Assembly: GCF_001189295.1 (NCBI RefSeq)
Contig: NZ_CP012159.1
Location: 10,931,856 to 10,995,855, forward strand
Source: Chondromyces crocatus
GTDB lineage: Bacteria; Myxococcota_A; Polyangia; Polyangiales; Polyangiaceae
Direction of reading: 5' to 3'
DNA length: 64,000 nt
How positions within the stretch are numbered: position 1 is the stretch's first letter; every line of letters begins with the position of its first letter. Positions 37,467 to 48,691 of the stretch are shown here, piece by piece. The translations under genes were made by a program, and so were the position numbers. The notes beneath the pieces are model-generated. The model had not been told where the DNA came from and searched no databases. It saw nothing but the letters and a program-made list of their open reading frames with translations.

Positions 37467-38912
37467 CTATCCCTCGTCCTCCTCCTCGTCCCGCCCGCTC
37501 ACGTGAACCTCGCCCAGGCTCGGCCCTCGCCGCAAGGAAAGCGTCACCTTCGCGCCGCCTTGCTCGGTGCTCTCGGCACGCAGCACCGCGTGCATGCGGG
37601 CCGCCATGAGCGTGCTGATGTACAGGCCGAGCCCCATGCCGCCGCGCGACTCCTTCGTCGTCTGGAAGGGCTCCCCGAGCCGGTGCTCGATGGCGGCGCT
37701 GAAGCCCGGCCCGCTGTCGGCGATCGCAATCTCCACTTCGTCTCCTCGGTCCTGCACCTGCACCGAGATGCGGCGCGGCGCGTCGGACCCACTGTCGCGT
37801 GCGTCGCTATCGGACCTGCCGTCGAGCTCGGACTCCGCGGTCATCGCCTCGACCGCGTTGGTGAGCACGTTGACGAGGATCTGACGCAGCGCGGAGCGCA
37901 GAACGCGCGCATGCACCGGGCGCGGCCCTTCGAACGAGAGCGACCCACGCCACCCCAGGCGCGATAGCTCCGTGCGCGACACCTCCTCGACGAAAGACGT
38001 CAGCTCCACCGGCTCGAGGTGCTGATCGGCCCGGATCTGTCCGCGCACCAGGCTGATGATCTCGCTGGCGCGCTGCGCCTCTCCGGCCACGGTCTCGGCA
38101 AGCCGGGACGCTTCCTCGGAGCCAGCCTCGCGCGCCACGTCCACGAGATCACGGCTGGCGAGGAGGATCGTGGCCAGCGGCGTGCTCAGCTCGTGGGAGA
38201 TGCCGCCCACCATCCGGCCCACCATCGCCTGACGCTCGTTCCGTACGCTCTGCTCGCGCAGCTCTTCGAGGCGACTGCCGTAGACCACGACGAAGAAGCC
38301 GAGGAACAGGACGAGGGCGGAGAGCGCGAAGAGATCGGCCAGCGACTGGAGCAGCGCTTCGCCGAGAGGCGCCGAGGCCAAGGGCAAGGGAGGTGCGGGC
38401 AGCAAGGCCGCGATCGCACACAGGGTCGCTACGCCGACCACGATGGTCGTCCTGCGGCTGCACAGCAGCCCGGAGAGCGCCATCTGGAAGGTCAGGAAGC
38501 TGGCGAAAGGATTATGGATGCCCCCGGAGAACCAGAGCATCCAGGTCAAGGCCACCACGTCGCCCATGATCTGGAGGTGCGTCAGGTCCCGCGGATCATC
38601 GCCGGCCGCCCGGGTGTCGACCGCTCTCCGCCCCAGCCAGGTCCACACCAGGTTCATCACGGCGATCCCGGTGATGCCGCCGAGCAAGGGGACGGTATCG
38701 AGGGCGGGGACGAGCGCGTTGGCCGCCGCCGTCGTGATCAGCATGCCCGCAATGGCGGCCCACCGGAGCTGGACGAGCCAGCGGTCGGCCGTCTCGTCCG
38801 AGGACGGCAGCGGCCCGGTGAGCAGCACGGCCAGGCGTCGCCGGCGAGGCGAGACCATGGCGGTACCGACCGCGGGGGAATCCATCGTCCAGCTTGGTGG
38901 GTGGGTCTGCAT
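37467..38912 (-). CDS. RegB/PrrB-like membrane histidine kinase
   Basis: 481 residues. About six membrane helices in the first 230 residues, including LMLWFSGGIHNPFASFL, which carries the GGxxNPF motif known in RegB to bind quinone. Then comes the H-box MVGGISHELSTPLATILLAS, close to the RegB-type HELGTPLATI, N-box NVLTNAVEAM and G-boxes IADSGPGFS and GGMGLGLYI. No cysteine occurs after the membrane part, so the redox-active cytosolic cysteine of classical RegB is missing. ATG at 38912 with GGAG 8 bases upstream. Followed at once by the RegA-like gene; lies downstream of the terminator that closes the oxidase operon. Confidence 0.88.
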   Translation of the reverse strand: MQTHPPSWTMDSPAVGTAMVSPRRRRLAVLLTGPLPSSDETADRWLVQLRWAAIAGMLITTAAANALVPALDTVPLLGGITGIAVMNLVWTWLGRRAVDTRAAGDDPRDLTHLQIMGDVVALTWMLWFSGGIHNPFASFLTFQMALSGLLCSRRTTIVVGVATLCAIAALLPAPPLPLASAPLGEALLQSLADLFALSALVLFLGFFVVVYGSRLEELREQSVRNERQAMVGRMVGGISHELSTPLATILLASRDLVDVAREAGSEEASRLAETVAGEAQRASEIISLVRGQIRADQHLEPVELTSFVEEVSRTELSRLGWRGSLSFEGPRPVHARVLRSALRQILVNVLTNAVEAMTAESELDGRSDSDARDSGSDAPRRISVQVQDRGDEVEIAIADSGPGFSAAIEHRLGEPFQTTKESRGGMGLGLYISTLMAARMHAVLRAESTEQGGAKVTLSLRRGPSLGEVHVSGRDEEEDEG

Positions 38913-39023
38913 CCGGTGGGCTCCGGGAGGAAGGCGACAGGGGAGGTGCCGAGGCCTGGCAGGGACAAGTACCGCCGGCACGTCGCCTGCGCACGGGGAA
39001 AACCGTGGGCTTGCCCCCAGATG

Positions 39024-39055
39024 CGAAAAGGCGCCACCCCGGAGGATGGCGCCTT
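39024..39055 (-). terminator. Rho-independent terminator of the act-cta operon
   Basis: On the minus strand AAGGCGCCA (39055-39047) pairs with TGGCGCCTT (39036-39028), nine bases, ten-base loop, followed by TTTTC. It lies 29 bases after the stop of ctaF and separates the oxidase operon from the RegB-like gene. Confidence 0.85.
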
Positions 39056-39083
39056 GCGCAACCGCTGAGCTGCGGTGACCTGG

Positions 39084-39491
39084 TTACTCGGCCGGCGGTG
39101 CCTGCAAGCCGAACGGGTCCTTCACGTCGGCCGGTCGGTCATGTTCGACCGGCTCGGCCCGACCCCGGTTCCCCGTGTCGGCCATCGTGAAGCCGATGAA
39201 GATCCCCAGGAAGATGATGGAGGACACCAGGATGATCGAGTTGAAGCGCTCGTCCCAGAGGAGGTGCATGAACAGCAGCGCCACCATGCTGGCCTTGCAG
39301 GTCGCGATGAGCATCGCGATCCACAAGTTGAAGTCACCGAAATCGATGTAGCTCGCGCCAACCGTGATCACGGTGAACACCAGGAGGGCGAGCCACGTCC
39401 CGATGTACATCTTCAGCGGGATCACGTGGGGCACGTGGTCGGGCCCACCGTGAGCGTGGTCGTGGGCGTGAGAATCTGCGTTCGTCGACAT
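39084..39491 (-). CDS. ctaF: Cytochrome c oxidase subunit IV-like protein
   Basis: 135 residues with a His-rich start (HAHDHAHGG) and three membrane helices: MYIGTWLALLVFTVITVGA, LWIAMLIATCKASMVALLFM and IILVSSIIFLGIFIGFTMA. It matches the small COX IV/CtaF/CyoD-like subunit of bacterial haem-copper oxidases, which stabilises the complex in the inner membrane. Start ATG at 39491, 12 bases after ctaE. Last gene of the operon before the terminator. Confidence 0.88.
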   Translation of the reverse strand: MSTNADSHAHDHAHGGPDHVPHVIPLKMYIGTWLALLVFTVITVGASYIDFGDFNLWIAMLIATCKASMVALLFMHLLWDERFNSIILVSSIIFLGIFIGFTMADTGNRGRAEPVEHDRPADVKDPFGLQAPPAE

Positions 39492-39503
39492 CGTACGTCT
39501 CCG

Positions 39504-40177
39504 TCAGCCCACCAAGTAGAGAAGCGGGAACAGGTAGATCCAGATCAGATCGACCAAGTGCCAGTAGAGCCCCACGCCCTCGACGGGCGCGTAGTACCGG
39601 CTCGAGAACTCACCCTTGAGGTTGCGCAGGAGGACCCAGGTGATGAGCCCCATCCCGATCACGACGTGAAGACCGTGGATGCCGGTCATCATGAAGTAGA
39701 TCGCAAAGAAGATTCCCGCCTCCCGAGGCTCCTGGAACCCGGTGGCCGCGAAGTGCTTCCCGGGGAGCAGGCCGTCGTGGAACTTGTGCGCGTACTCGAA
39801 GTACTTGATCACGAGGAAGGTCGCGGCGAACGCCAGCGTCAGACCCAGCAGAATGGTCACCCACTTCTTGCTGGTCATCTGAGCCGCACGCACCGCGAGG
39901 GCCATCGTCAAGCTGGAGCAAATCAGGACGATGGTGTTGATGCCACCCATCACCCGATCGAGGTGATGATGCGCCTCGACGAACCCACCGAGATACCAGT
40001 TACGGAAGATGGCGAACGCGCAGAACATCCCTCCGAAGAGGAGGATCTCCGTCACCAGGAACAACCAGATGCCCATCTTGTTGGAGCTGAACTGGTGGTC
40101 CGCGCTGGCGAAGTGATGCGCGACGTGGAAGTTCGGGGACTTCTCCACGGCCTCACCGTGCGTCGGGGCTGTGGTGC

Positions 40178-40181
<4 letters not shown>
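39504..40181 (-). CDS. ctaE: Cytochrome c oxidase subunit III
   Basis: 225 residues. Five membrane helices, fewer than the seven of long-form subunit III, starting with [20 protein letters not shown]. Conserved motifs include [21 protein letters not shown], with the typical GxHGLHV, and [18 protein letters not shown] with WHxVDxxW. It binds subunit I in the inner membrane and supports proton uptake. Its ATG overlaps the ctaD stop (ATGA), so it is translationally coupled. Confidence 0.93.
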
Positions 40182-41830
<1,649 letters not shown>

Positions 41831-41847
41831 ACCGCACCCTCACCAGG

Positions 41848-42798
41848 TTACTTCACGGTCTTGAGGTAGGCGATCAGCGCGTCGATCTCGCGATCTTTGA
41901 GGAGACCGCGATAGGTGGGCATGACGGCCGGGAAGCCCTTCACCACCTTCGCCTGGGGATTCAAGATGCTCTCGCGAATGTAGTTCTCGTCGACGGTGAC
42001 CTTCGTCCCGTCGGACATTTCTTCGTTGCGGCCGAAAAGGCCCTTGAACGTCGGCCCCTGCATCGGCGTGCCATCCACCGAGTGGCAGGTGGCGCAGCTC
42101 TTCTTGGCGAACAGGAGCTTGCCCAGTTCCTCCGGGGGAAGGTCGCTCGGGCCCGACTGCTGCTCGATCCACTTCTCGAAGTCCGACTCCTCCAGCACCT
42201 TCACGGTCGCGAGCATATCGGAGTGCCCGCTACCGCAGAACTCGGTGCAGAGCAGCGCCGTATCGCCCGTCTCCGTCGCCGTGAACCAGACCGTGGTGTA
42301 CAGCCCGGGGACCGCGTCCTGCTTCACGCGGAACTCGGGGATGAACAGGCTGTGAACCACGTCCTTCGAGCTCATGATGAGCTTCACGGGGCGGCCCTTG
42401 GGAACGGCCATCTCGTTCACGACGGCGGTCCCGTCGGGATAGATGAACGTCCACAGGTACATCTCCCCCGTGACCTTGATCTCGTAGGACTCCGCGGGCG
42501 CGACCGAGGCGTAGACGTAGGTACGCAGTCCCACGAAGAAGAGCCAGATGAGGATGATCAGCGGGATCACTGACCAGGCCACCTCCAGCGTCGTGTTGTG
42601 CGCAATGGGGCTCGTCTTGTCGTTCTCCGTGCGCCGGCGGTACCTCGCGACGAGGTAGATCGTCGCGCCGGTGACCAGGATGAAGAAGAAGACGCCGGTC
42701 CAGAGGGCCGCGTTGAAGCCGAAGTCGACCTTCTCGGCCAGAGTCGAGCTCTGCCGGGGGAGCCAGAAAGAGTCGATGTTGATGTGGGGTTTGTTCAT
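41848..42798 (-). CDS. ctaC: Cytochrome c oxidase subunit II with fused cytochrome c (caa3 type)
   Basis: 316 residues. Two membrane helices (LWTGVFFFILVTGATIYLVA and AWSVIPLIILIWLFFVGL), then the CuA domain with GEMYLWTFIYPDG, DVVHSLFIPEFRVKQDAVPG and the CuA ligands CTEFCGSGHSDM. A C-terminal class I cytochrome c domain follows, with CATCH haem site and the Met ligand region VMPTYRGLLKDREIDALIAY. It accepts electrons directly, which fits with alternative complex III delivering them without a soluble carrier. ATG overlaps the SCO gene stop (ATGA). Confidence 0.96.
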   Translation of the reverse strand: MNKPHINIDSFWLPRQSSTLAEKVDFGFNAALWTGVFFFILVTGATIYLVARYRRRTENDKTSPIAHNTTLEVAWSVIPLIILIWLFFVGLRTYVYASVAPAESYEIKVTGEMYLWTFIYPDGTAVVNEMAVPKGRPVKLIMSSKDVVHSLFIPEFRVKQDAVPGLYTTVWFTATETGDTALLCTEFCGSGHSDMLATVKVLEESDFEKWIEQQSGPSDLPPEELGKLLFAKKSCATCHSVDGTPMQGPTFKGLFGRNEEMSDGTKVTVDENYIRESILNPQAKVVKGFPAVMPTYRGLLKDREIDALIAYLKTVK

Positions 42799-43670
42799 GA
42801 TGCCTCGCGAATCCCCGAGCGCTCCCTACGCCAGAAGCGGAGGAGCAGCCCCCCAAGCAGGAGCACTGTCACGGCCCCCCCGGCTCTCATCAGGCGCCAG
42901 GTCGCCACGACGTAGCCCCCTTCCTTGGGGTCATAGTGAAAGCAAAACAGAATCACACGATCCAGGGTCGTCCCGATCGTGCCTTGCCCGGCCTCGACGA
43001 GCGCCAAGCGGAGCGTGCTCTCCGGGAACGCGACGCCGTACAGCGTCCTGGAGAGCTTTCCTTCGGGTGTGACGACGAAGGCGCCGGCGGCGTGAGCGTA
43101 CTGCTCCGTCGCCTCGTCCCACCGGTAACCAAAGCCCACGGCGTCGGCCAGCCGCCGCACGTTGGCTTCGTCTCCAACTACGAAATCGAATGCGCGATCA
43201 CCCACGTCACGGCCATAGGCAGACACGTAGGTCTCGCGCTTCTGCCGCGCCAGCTCCACCGTGTCCCGAGGATCGAAGCTCACCACGAGCATCCGGTACT
43301 CTTTGCCCGCAGTCCACGCCGTCTCCTTCATCGCGTTGAGAACGCCGTTCAGGACCATCGAGCACAGCATCGGACACTGGTAGTAGGCCAGCACCACGAC
43401 CACCGGCTTGCCGGGTGTCAGGTAGTCGCCGAGCCTGACCTCGCGGCCGTCTTGATCACGCATCAGGACGTCCCGGGGCAGCTCGGCTCCGGGACGATCC
43501 TCGATACCGATCCCCTCCAGCTCCTTCGGGAGCGTGTTGTCCACCGGCTTTGCGGTGATCCCACGCGCCAGGGGAGAGGTCGGCTGGGCCCCTGCCCTGG
43601 CCGCAAATGCGGCGACCGCGACGACGAGCGCCAGCGCGGTGATCAGGGGAAGGAGCCGGGGGAAATGCAT
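42795..43670 (-). CDS. SCO1/SenC copper chaperone
   Basis: 291 residues. Signal peptide or anchor at the N-terminus, thioredoxin-like domain with the copper site CPMLC (YYQCPMLCSMVLNG) and an HAAGAFVV histidine downstream. A C-terminal membrane helix (AGGAVTVLLLGGLLLRFW) is added, as in the SCO proteins of act operons. It delivers copper to the CuA site of CtaC. It overlaps the previous gene by one base (TGATG) and ctaC by four (ATGA). Confidence 0.92.
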   Translation of the reverse strand: MHFPRLLPLITALALVVAVAAFAARAGAQPTSPLARGITAKPVDNTLPKELEGIGIEDRPGAELPRDVLMRDQDGREVRLGDYLTPGKPVVVVLAYYQCPMLCSMVLNGVLNAMKETAWTAGKEYRMLVVSFDPRDTVELARQKRETYVSAYGRDVGDRAFDFVVGDEANVRRLADAVGFGYRWDEATEQYAHAAGAFVVTPEGKLSRTLYGVAFPESTLRLALVEAGQGTIGTTLDRVILFCFHYDPKEGGYVVATWRLMRAGGAVTVLLLGGLLLRFWRRERSGIREAS

Positions 43671-44323
43671 CAGTAGACCTCGGGCTGCTCGGCGCGGGGC
43701 GCGACAGGAGCCGACTTCTTGACGGGAGCCTTCTTCTTCGTCGTCGCAGGCTCCGGCTTCTCGGCCTCAGCGTCCTTCTTGGCCGCCTCGCCCTTGGCGT
43801 CGGCGTCCTTCTTGGCCGCTTCGTCCTTGGCCGCCTCGTCCTTGGCCGCTCCGTCCTTCTCTGCCGCGAGCTTGGCGGCGTCGTCTTTCGCTTCGCCCTC
43901 CTTGCCCTCGCCGTCCTTGGCCGCCTCGTCCTCTTTCGCCGCGTCGCCCTGGGCGAGCGCCGTGTCGGTCTCGGGCGGCGGCACGGGGCGAGCAGCCGCC
44001 TCCCGGTAGCTCTGGAGCGTCAGCTCCATCGCGCGCGGCAGGGGGATGCGCACCACGCCATCCTTCTGGTTCACCCACTGGTAGCGCGTGAGCTTGGCCT
44101 CTTCGCTGGCCCGGAGCTCGCGCAGCGCGCTGTTCGTGGGATCGAGCACCTTCGCCTGGATCTCGTTCGTGAACTCGACCACGAACAGCTCGTAGACGGC
44201 AGCGACGATCAGCACGAGGGCGACCATCAGCCCCGCGATGTAGATCGCGATGAGCCCGTTCTTGGGACGATCCGCCTCGACCGAGACCAGATCGTGTTGC
44301 TCTGCGTGTGCCGCTTCGCTCAT
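43670..44323 (-). CDS. Membrane protein with Ala/Lys/Glu/Asp-rich tail
   Basis: 217 residues. One membrane helix near residues 23-47 (GLIAIYIAGLMVALVLIVAAVYELFV), then a short domain of about 70 residues (FTNEIQAKVLDPTNSALREL, WVNQKDGVVRIPLPRAMELT). This looks like a short conserved protein found between actF and sco in related operons. The remaining 100 residues are an AKDEAAK/AAEKDGA charged repeat ending in basic PVKKSAPVAPR. The tail should face the periplasm and may form a long single helix. Its role is unknown; position suggests a subunit or assembly factor of the ACIII-oxidase complex. Confidence 0.8.
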   Translation of the reverse strand: MSEAAHAEQHDLVSVEADRPKNGLIAIYIAGLMVALVLIVAAVYELFVVEFTNEIQAKVLDPTNSALRELRASEEAKLTRYQWVNQKDGVVRIPLPRAMELTLQSYREAAARPVPPPETDTALAQGDAAKEDEAAKDGEGKEGEAKDDAAKLAAEKDGAAKDEAAKDEAAKKDADAKGEAAKKDAEAEKPEPATTKKKAPVKKSAPVAPRAEQPEVY

Positions 44324-44333
44324 GGTCCGATCC

Positions 44334-45542
44334 TCACAGGTTCTCGACCGCTGCCGCCTCGGCGAGGCGCGGGTCTTTCAGCGGGTAGAGGTGGCCGCGC
44401 GTCGCCCGCAGAGCGATGAGCAGTGCACCGACACCGACGGGCGCCAGAAGGCCCGCCAGATCGATCCAGCTGAAGTGCGCCCCGTGGTGGTCCAGGGTCG
44501 GCATCACCAGCCAGTAGAGATCCACGTAGTGCATCACCAGCATCCAGACTGACGCCCCGGCCAGCACCGTAAAGTGCCTCTTGGCGTGGCGCGACAGCAG
44601 AACGAGGAACGGCAACACGAAGTGGCCGATGAGCAGCGTCATGCTCACCACCTTCCAGGATCCCTCCCAGCGGTGTTTGTAGAACAGCGTCTCCTCGGGG
44701 ATGTTGGCGTACCAGATCAGGATGAACTGGGAGAACCCGATATAGGCCCAGAACACGATGAATCCGAAGAGCAGCTTGCCGATGTCATGGCGGTGCTCGA
44801 CGTTGCTCACCTTCTGGAGAAGGCCCTCTTGCTGGAGCTTGATGTTCACCAGCGCCAGCACCGACAGCGAGCTGACCGCTGCGCCCGCGAACACGTACAC
44901 GCCGAAGATCGTCGAGTACCAGTGCGGATCGAGGCTCATCAGCCAGTCGAAGCCCGCGAAGGTGATGCTCAGACCGAACAGGAGCACCGCGGGGGGCGCC
45001 ATGTTCTGCATCTTCACCGTGAGCTTCTGGTTGCCGGTCTCGTCCTGCTCCGCGGAGCGCGCCGCGAACCACAGCGCGAGGCCGATCCAGATGGCGAAGT
45101 AGATCGCGGCCCGGATGTAGAAGAACGACGGGTTCAGATACCCCGCCTTCTTCTGCAGGATCTCGTCGTGCGCCGCCTCCGGCCCCATCCAGTGGTGCCA
45201 GATGTCGTGCGCAAACAGCACGATGGGGAGAAAGAGCGCCGCGCACGCGGGAAGCGCGCCGGAGATCCACTCCATGTGCCGCCGTGGTGCGACCGACCAG
45301 CCTGCCTTCGTCAGGTGCTGGATGATCACGAAGAACAGCCCGCCGAGGGCGATCGTCGTGAGCCAGAGGAAGCCGGTCAGGTACGAGAACGCGAAGCGGT
45401 GCGCGTCGGTGAAGTAGCCCGCAGCCCCGAGGACCACGCCGACCACGGCGAGGCCGATGGCCGCGTTCATCACCTTTTTCGCCCCCTCTTCGGAGAGCTT
45501 GATCGCGTCCACCTTGGCGGGGACGCCGTGTGCCTTGGCCAT
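44334..45542 (-). CDS. actF: Alternative complex III subunit ActF (NrfD-like quinone-binding)
   Basis: 402 residues, ten hydrophobic helices. NrfD/PsrC-like family features: FSYLTGFLWLTTIALGGLFF, HMEWISGALPACAALFLPIV, AHDIWHHWMGPEA, SITFAGFDWLMSLDPHWYSTIFGVY and MHYVDLYWLVMPT. It is one of the two quinol-side integral subunits of ACIII. Its ATG overlaps the actE stop (TAATG). Followed after 10 bases by the charged membrane protein. Confidence 0.95.
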   Translation of the reverse strand: MAKAHGVPAKVDAIKLSEEGAKKVMNAAIGLAVVGVVLGAAGYFTDAHRFAFSYLTGFLWLTTIALGGLFFVIIQHLTKAGWSVAPRRHMEWISGALPACAALFLPIVLFAHDIWHHWMGPEAAHDEILQKKAGYLNPSFFYIRAAIYFAIWIGLALWFAARSAEQDETGNQKLTVKMQNMAPPAVLLFGLSITFAGFDWLMSLDPHWYSTIFGVYVFAGAAVSSLSVLALVNIKLQQEGLLQKVSNVEHRHDIGKLLFGFIVFWAYIGFSQFILIWYANIPEETLFYKHRWEGSWKVVSMTLLIGHFVLPFLVLLSRHAKRHFTVLAGASVWMLVMHYVDLYWLVMPTLDHHGAHFSWIDLAGLLAPVGVGALLIALRATRGHLYPLKDPRLAEAAAVENL

Positions 45543-46177
45543 TACTTGGCCTCCTTCGGAGCCGCCTCGGCGGCGGGTTGCTCTTCGGGCAGGATGTTGC
45601 CCCGCTCTGCGGCGGGCACGTCCTCCAGCTTCCCGAACTGGCTGCGCTGAAGCACCCGCACCCAGGAGACGATCGCCCAGCGGTCCTCGACGGAGACCTG
45701 CTTGCGGTAGTGCGGCATGTTGCGAACGCCGTTGGTGATCACGTCGAAGATCTCGCCATCGGGCATCTCGCGAACGCGATCCGAGGCGAGGTCCACCGGC
45801 GGGGGGAAGCCCCGCTGGATCACCAGACCACGCCCACCGCCCGTCTTGTCGTGGCAGGGGGTGCAGTAGATGTTGAACCGCTCCTCGCCGCGCTTCATGA
45901 AGGCTTGATCCACGGCCACCGGCACGTTGGGAACGTGCTTGCCGTTGAGCTTGCCCCGGTAGTAGGCGTCGTCCTCGTCCAGGTGCCCCTGGGCGACGGT
46001 GCCGGCGACCAGAGGCCGCGACCCGCGCCCATCGGCAAAGACGGTCGAAGCCTCCTGCGGCTGCACCTTGGGCTGCCAGTCCATGTCACCGAAGACGTGG
46101 ATCGGCGGCTTGTCGCTGGGCTGGCCACGACAGCCGGCGAGAAGAACGAGGGTCAGAGGAATCAGGAAGCGCGTCAC
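45542..46177 (-). CDS. actE: Alternative complex III subunit ActE (monohaem cytochrome c, lipoprotein)
   Basis: 211 residues. Signal peptide [15 protein letters not shown] with lipobox, then a class I cytochrome c with haem site CTPCH (FNIYCTPCHDKTGGGRGLVI) and Met-ligand region RNMPHYRKQVSVEDRWAIV. It is the electron exit subunit towards the oxidase. The start is the GTG at 46177, which overlaps the actD stop as GTGA. The C-terminus is Ala/Glu/Pro-rich. Confidence 0.95.
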   Translation of the reverse strand: MTRFLIPLTLVLLAGCRGQPSDKPPIHVFGDMDWQPKVQPQEASTVFADGRGSRPLVAGTVAQGHLDEDDAYYRGKLNGKHVPNVPVAVDQAFMKRGEERFNIYCTPCHDKTGGGRGLVIQRGFPPPVDLASDRVREMPDGEIFDVITNGVRNMPHYRKQVSVEDRWAIVSWVRVLQRSQFGKLEDVPAAERGNILPEEQPAAEAAPKEAK

Positions 46178-47256
46178 TGGGCCACCTCCTGCACGTCGAG
46201 CGCGCCGAGCTTCTCGAGGAGACGTCGGGTGGAACCGGCGTCGTACTTCGGATCGCGTGCTTCCACGCTGATGAAGAACGCGTCGTCGGTGGCCCGAGGG
46301 AACGCGGGATGGGTCATGGTCGGATGGGAGAAGGTCGGTAGCTTCCCGAAAGCCCACACCGCGACGAAGCAGGTGAGCGCCGAGAAGAGGATGGTCAGCT
46401 CGAAGAAGATCGGGACGAAGACCTGGTACGAGAAGGGTAGCTTGCCGCTGATGCTGAGCGGGTAGTCGTACGCCTGGGTGTACCAGGCGAGGGCGATCGC
46501 GCTCGATAGACCGGTGAAGCCGCCCAGGAGCACGAACCAAGGCAGACGAGAGGCCTTGAGCCCCATCGCCTTCTCCAGGCCGTGCACCGGGAACGGCGTG
46601 TGCGCGTCGAAGTGCACGTAACCCGCGTCCCGCAGCGACTCACAGGCGTGGAACAGGTCTGCTGGGGTGGTGAAGTACCCCATCAACCCGTAGGGCGCGC
46701 CGATGATCGCGGGGGCCGCCGGGCGCGCCTCCTCATCGTCGACGTGCTTCTCCACGCTCCGCGCAGCCGGCAGCGGAGTCGCCGCGGCTGCCACCTCCTC
46801 GACGGGAGGAGCGCTCTTCTTCTTCTTCTTACCGGCCTTGTCGTCCCCGGCGCTCTTGCCTGGGCCTGCGTTGGCCTTCTTGCCCTTGGCCACAGCGTCC
46901 TCCTCGGCGGCCTCGGCCTCCTTTCGGGCGGCTTCGGCTTTCTCTTTTGCGGCGAGCTCCTCCTCGATCGCCTCGTCCGCCTTGCGCTCGGCGTCCTCCG
47001 CGCGAGCCTCGGCAGCAGCCGCCTCTTCGGGCGACGCTTCGGCCTTCTGCTCGGCCTCCGCGCGCGCCGCTGCGGCCTCTTCCTCGGCAGCGTCGGCCTT
47101 CTGCTCGGCGGCCTCGGCCTCCTTCGCAGCGACCTCGGCCTCCTTCTCGGCGACCTCCGCCTTCTGCTCGGCGGCGTCGGCGCCCTTCTCGGCCTTCACG
47201 GCCTCGTCAGCGCCCACGTCGCCCTGCTCCGGCTTGTCGGTCTCCCGCTCACTCAT
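46174..47256 (-). CDS. actD: Alternative complex III subunit ActD with long coiled-coil extension
   Basis: 360 residues; usual ActD (DUF3341) proteins are about 170-200. The C-terminal part from about 187 is the family domain: [35 protein letters not shown], helix [19 protein letters not shown], helix [19 protein letters not shown], and the closing DDAFFISVE. The first 180 residues are an Ala/Glu/Lys repeat ([20 protein letters not shown] type) followed by KKKKK and a Pro/Ala linker, predicted to be a long charged helix in the cytosol. Overlaps actC by 8 bases. Confidence 0.93.
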   Translation of the reverse strand: MSERETDKPEQGDVGADEAVKAEKGADAAEQKAEVAEKEAEVAAKEAEAAEQKADAAEEEAAAARAEAEQKAEASPEEAAAAEARAEDAERKADEAIEEELAAKEKAEAARKEAEAAEEDAVAKGKKANAGPGKSAGDDKAGKKKKKSAPPVEEVAAAATPLPAARSVEKHVDDEEARPAAPAIIGAPYGLMGYFTTPADLFHACESLRDAGYVHFDAHTPFPVHGLEKAMGLKASRLPWFVLLGGFTGLSSAIALAWYTQAYDYPLSISGKLPFSYQVFVPIFFELTILFSALTCFVAVWAFGKLPTFSHPTMTHPAFPRATDDAFFISVEARDPKYDAGSTRRLLEKLGALDVQEVAQ

Positions 47257-48691
47257 GGTGCCCCTCCGCAGCCTTCTCCCCGTGGCCGTGTGCGCCGTGG
47301 GGATCGGCAGCCTTGAGCACGCCCTTCACCTCACCGATCGCGATGACCGGCAGGAAGCGGCAGAACAGCAGGAACAGCGTCAGGAACAGACCGAAGGTGC
47401 CCACGAAGGTCGACATGTCGACCAGCGTCGGCCGGTAGTAGCTCCAGCTCGACGGAATGTAGTCGCGGTGGAGGCTGGTCACGATGATGACGAAGCGCTC
47501 GAACCACATACCCACGTTCACGATGATCGAGATGACGAACATCGCCGGGATGCTGGTGCGGATCTTCTTGAACCAAAAGAGCTGCGGGAAGAGCACGTTG
47601 CAGCTGACCATGGTCCAGTAGGCCCAGGCATACGGCCCGAACACACGGTTCATGAGCGCGAAGCTCTCGAACGTGTTGCCGCTGTACCAGGCCATGAAGA
47701 ACTCGATCCCGTACGCGTAACCGACCATCGTGCCGGTCGCGAGGATGATCTTGTTCATGTTCTCGAGGTGCCGCATCGTGATGAGGTGCTTCAGCCCGAG
47801 CGCGCTACGGGCCACCACCATCAGCGTGACGACCATCGCGAACCCGCTGAAGATGGCGCCTGCGACGAAGTACGGCGGGAAGATCGTCGTGTGCCAGCCC
47901 GGGATGATCGAGACGGCGAAGTCGAACGACACGATCGTGTGCACGCTGAGCACCAGCGGCGTGCTCAGACCGGCGAAGATCTGGTACGCGCGCTCGTAGT
48001 GCACCCACGCGCGGTGCGAACCGCGCCAGCCCAGCGCCAGGATCCCGTAGACGATCTGCTTCGTCTTCGTCTCGGCGCGGTCGCGCAGCGTGGCGAAGTC
48101 GGGAACGAGACCGACGTACCAGAAGAGCAGCGACACCGTCGCGTACGTGGACACCGCGAAGACGTCCCACAGAAGTGGGCTCTTCATCTGTGGCCACATG
48201 CCCATCTGGTTCGGGATGGGCAACATCCAGTACGCGAACCACACGCGGCCGACGTGGAAGGCCGGGTAGATCAGCGCCGCGAGCACGGCGAAGATCGTCA
48301 TGGCCTCCGCGGCGCGGTTGATGCTCGTCCTCCACTTCTGCCGGAACAGGTAGAGGATGGCGCTGATCAGCGTGCCGGCGTGACCGATACCGATCCAGAA
48401 CACGAACCCGGTGATGTCCCAGGCCCAGCCGATCGTGTTGTTCATGCCCCAGACGCCGACGCCCTGGCTGACGAGCCAGCCGAGGGAGCCGCCGAGGACC
48501 ATGAGAAGGCTGAGCGCGAGCGCCAGTCCGAACGGCCAGAGGCGCGGGGTCTTCCCGAGGGAGATGCCCGCAACCCGATCGGTGATCGCCTTGAACCCGA
48601 GCCCGCCGAGGACGAGAGGGTGGCGCGCGACCGGATCGTCGGTCTTGTCGTTCACGACGTGGGTGTCGCTGGCGGGTGCTGAAGTGCTCAT
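47249..48691 (-). CDS. actC: Alternative complex III subunit ActC (NrfD-like quinone-binding)
   Basis: 480 residues with ten membrane helices of the NrfD/PsrC family: [20 protein letters not shown], the conserved [54 protein letters not shown] and [19 protein letters not shown]. It probably holds the main quinol oxidation site and passes electrons to the iron-sulphur clusters of ActB. ATG overlaps the actB stop (ATGA). The His-rich C-terminus ([15 protein letters not shown]) is unusual. Confidence 0.96.
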   Translation of the reverse strand: MSTSAPASDTHVVNDKTDDPVARHPLVLGGLGFKAITDRVAGISLGKTPRLWPFGLALALSLLMVLGGSLGWLVSQGVGVWGMNNTIGWAWDITGFVFWIGIGHAGTLISAILYLFRQKWRTSINRAAEAMTIFAVLAALIYPAFHVGRVWFAYWMLPIPNQMGMWPQMKSPLLWDVFAVSTYATVSLLFWYVGLVPDFATLRDRAETKTKQIVYGILALGWRGSHRAWVHYERAYQIFAGLSTPLVLSVHTIVSFDFAVSIIPGWHTTIFPPYFVAGAIFSGFAMVVTLMVVARSALGLKHLITMRHLENMNKIILATGTMVGYAYGIEFFMAWYSGNTFESFALMNRVFGPYAWAYWTMVSCNVLFPQLFWFKKIRTSIPAMFVISIIVNVGMWFERFVIIVTSLHRDYIPSSWSYYRPTLVDMSTFVGTFGLFLTLFLLFCRFLPVIAIGEVKGVLKAADPHGAHGHGEKAAEGHHE

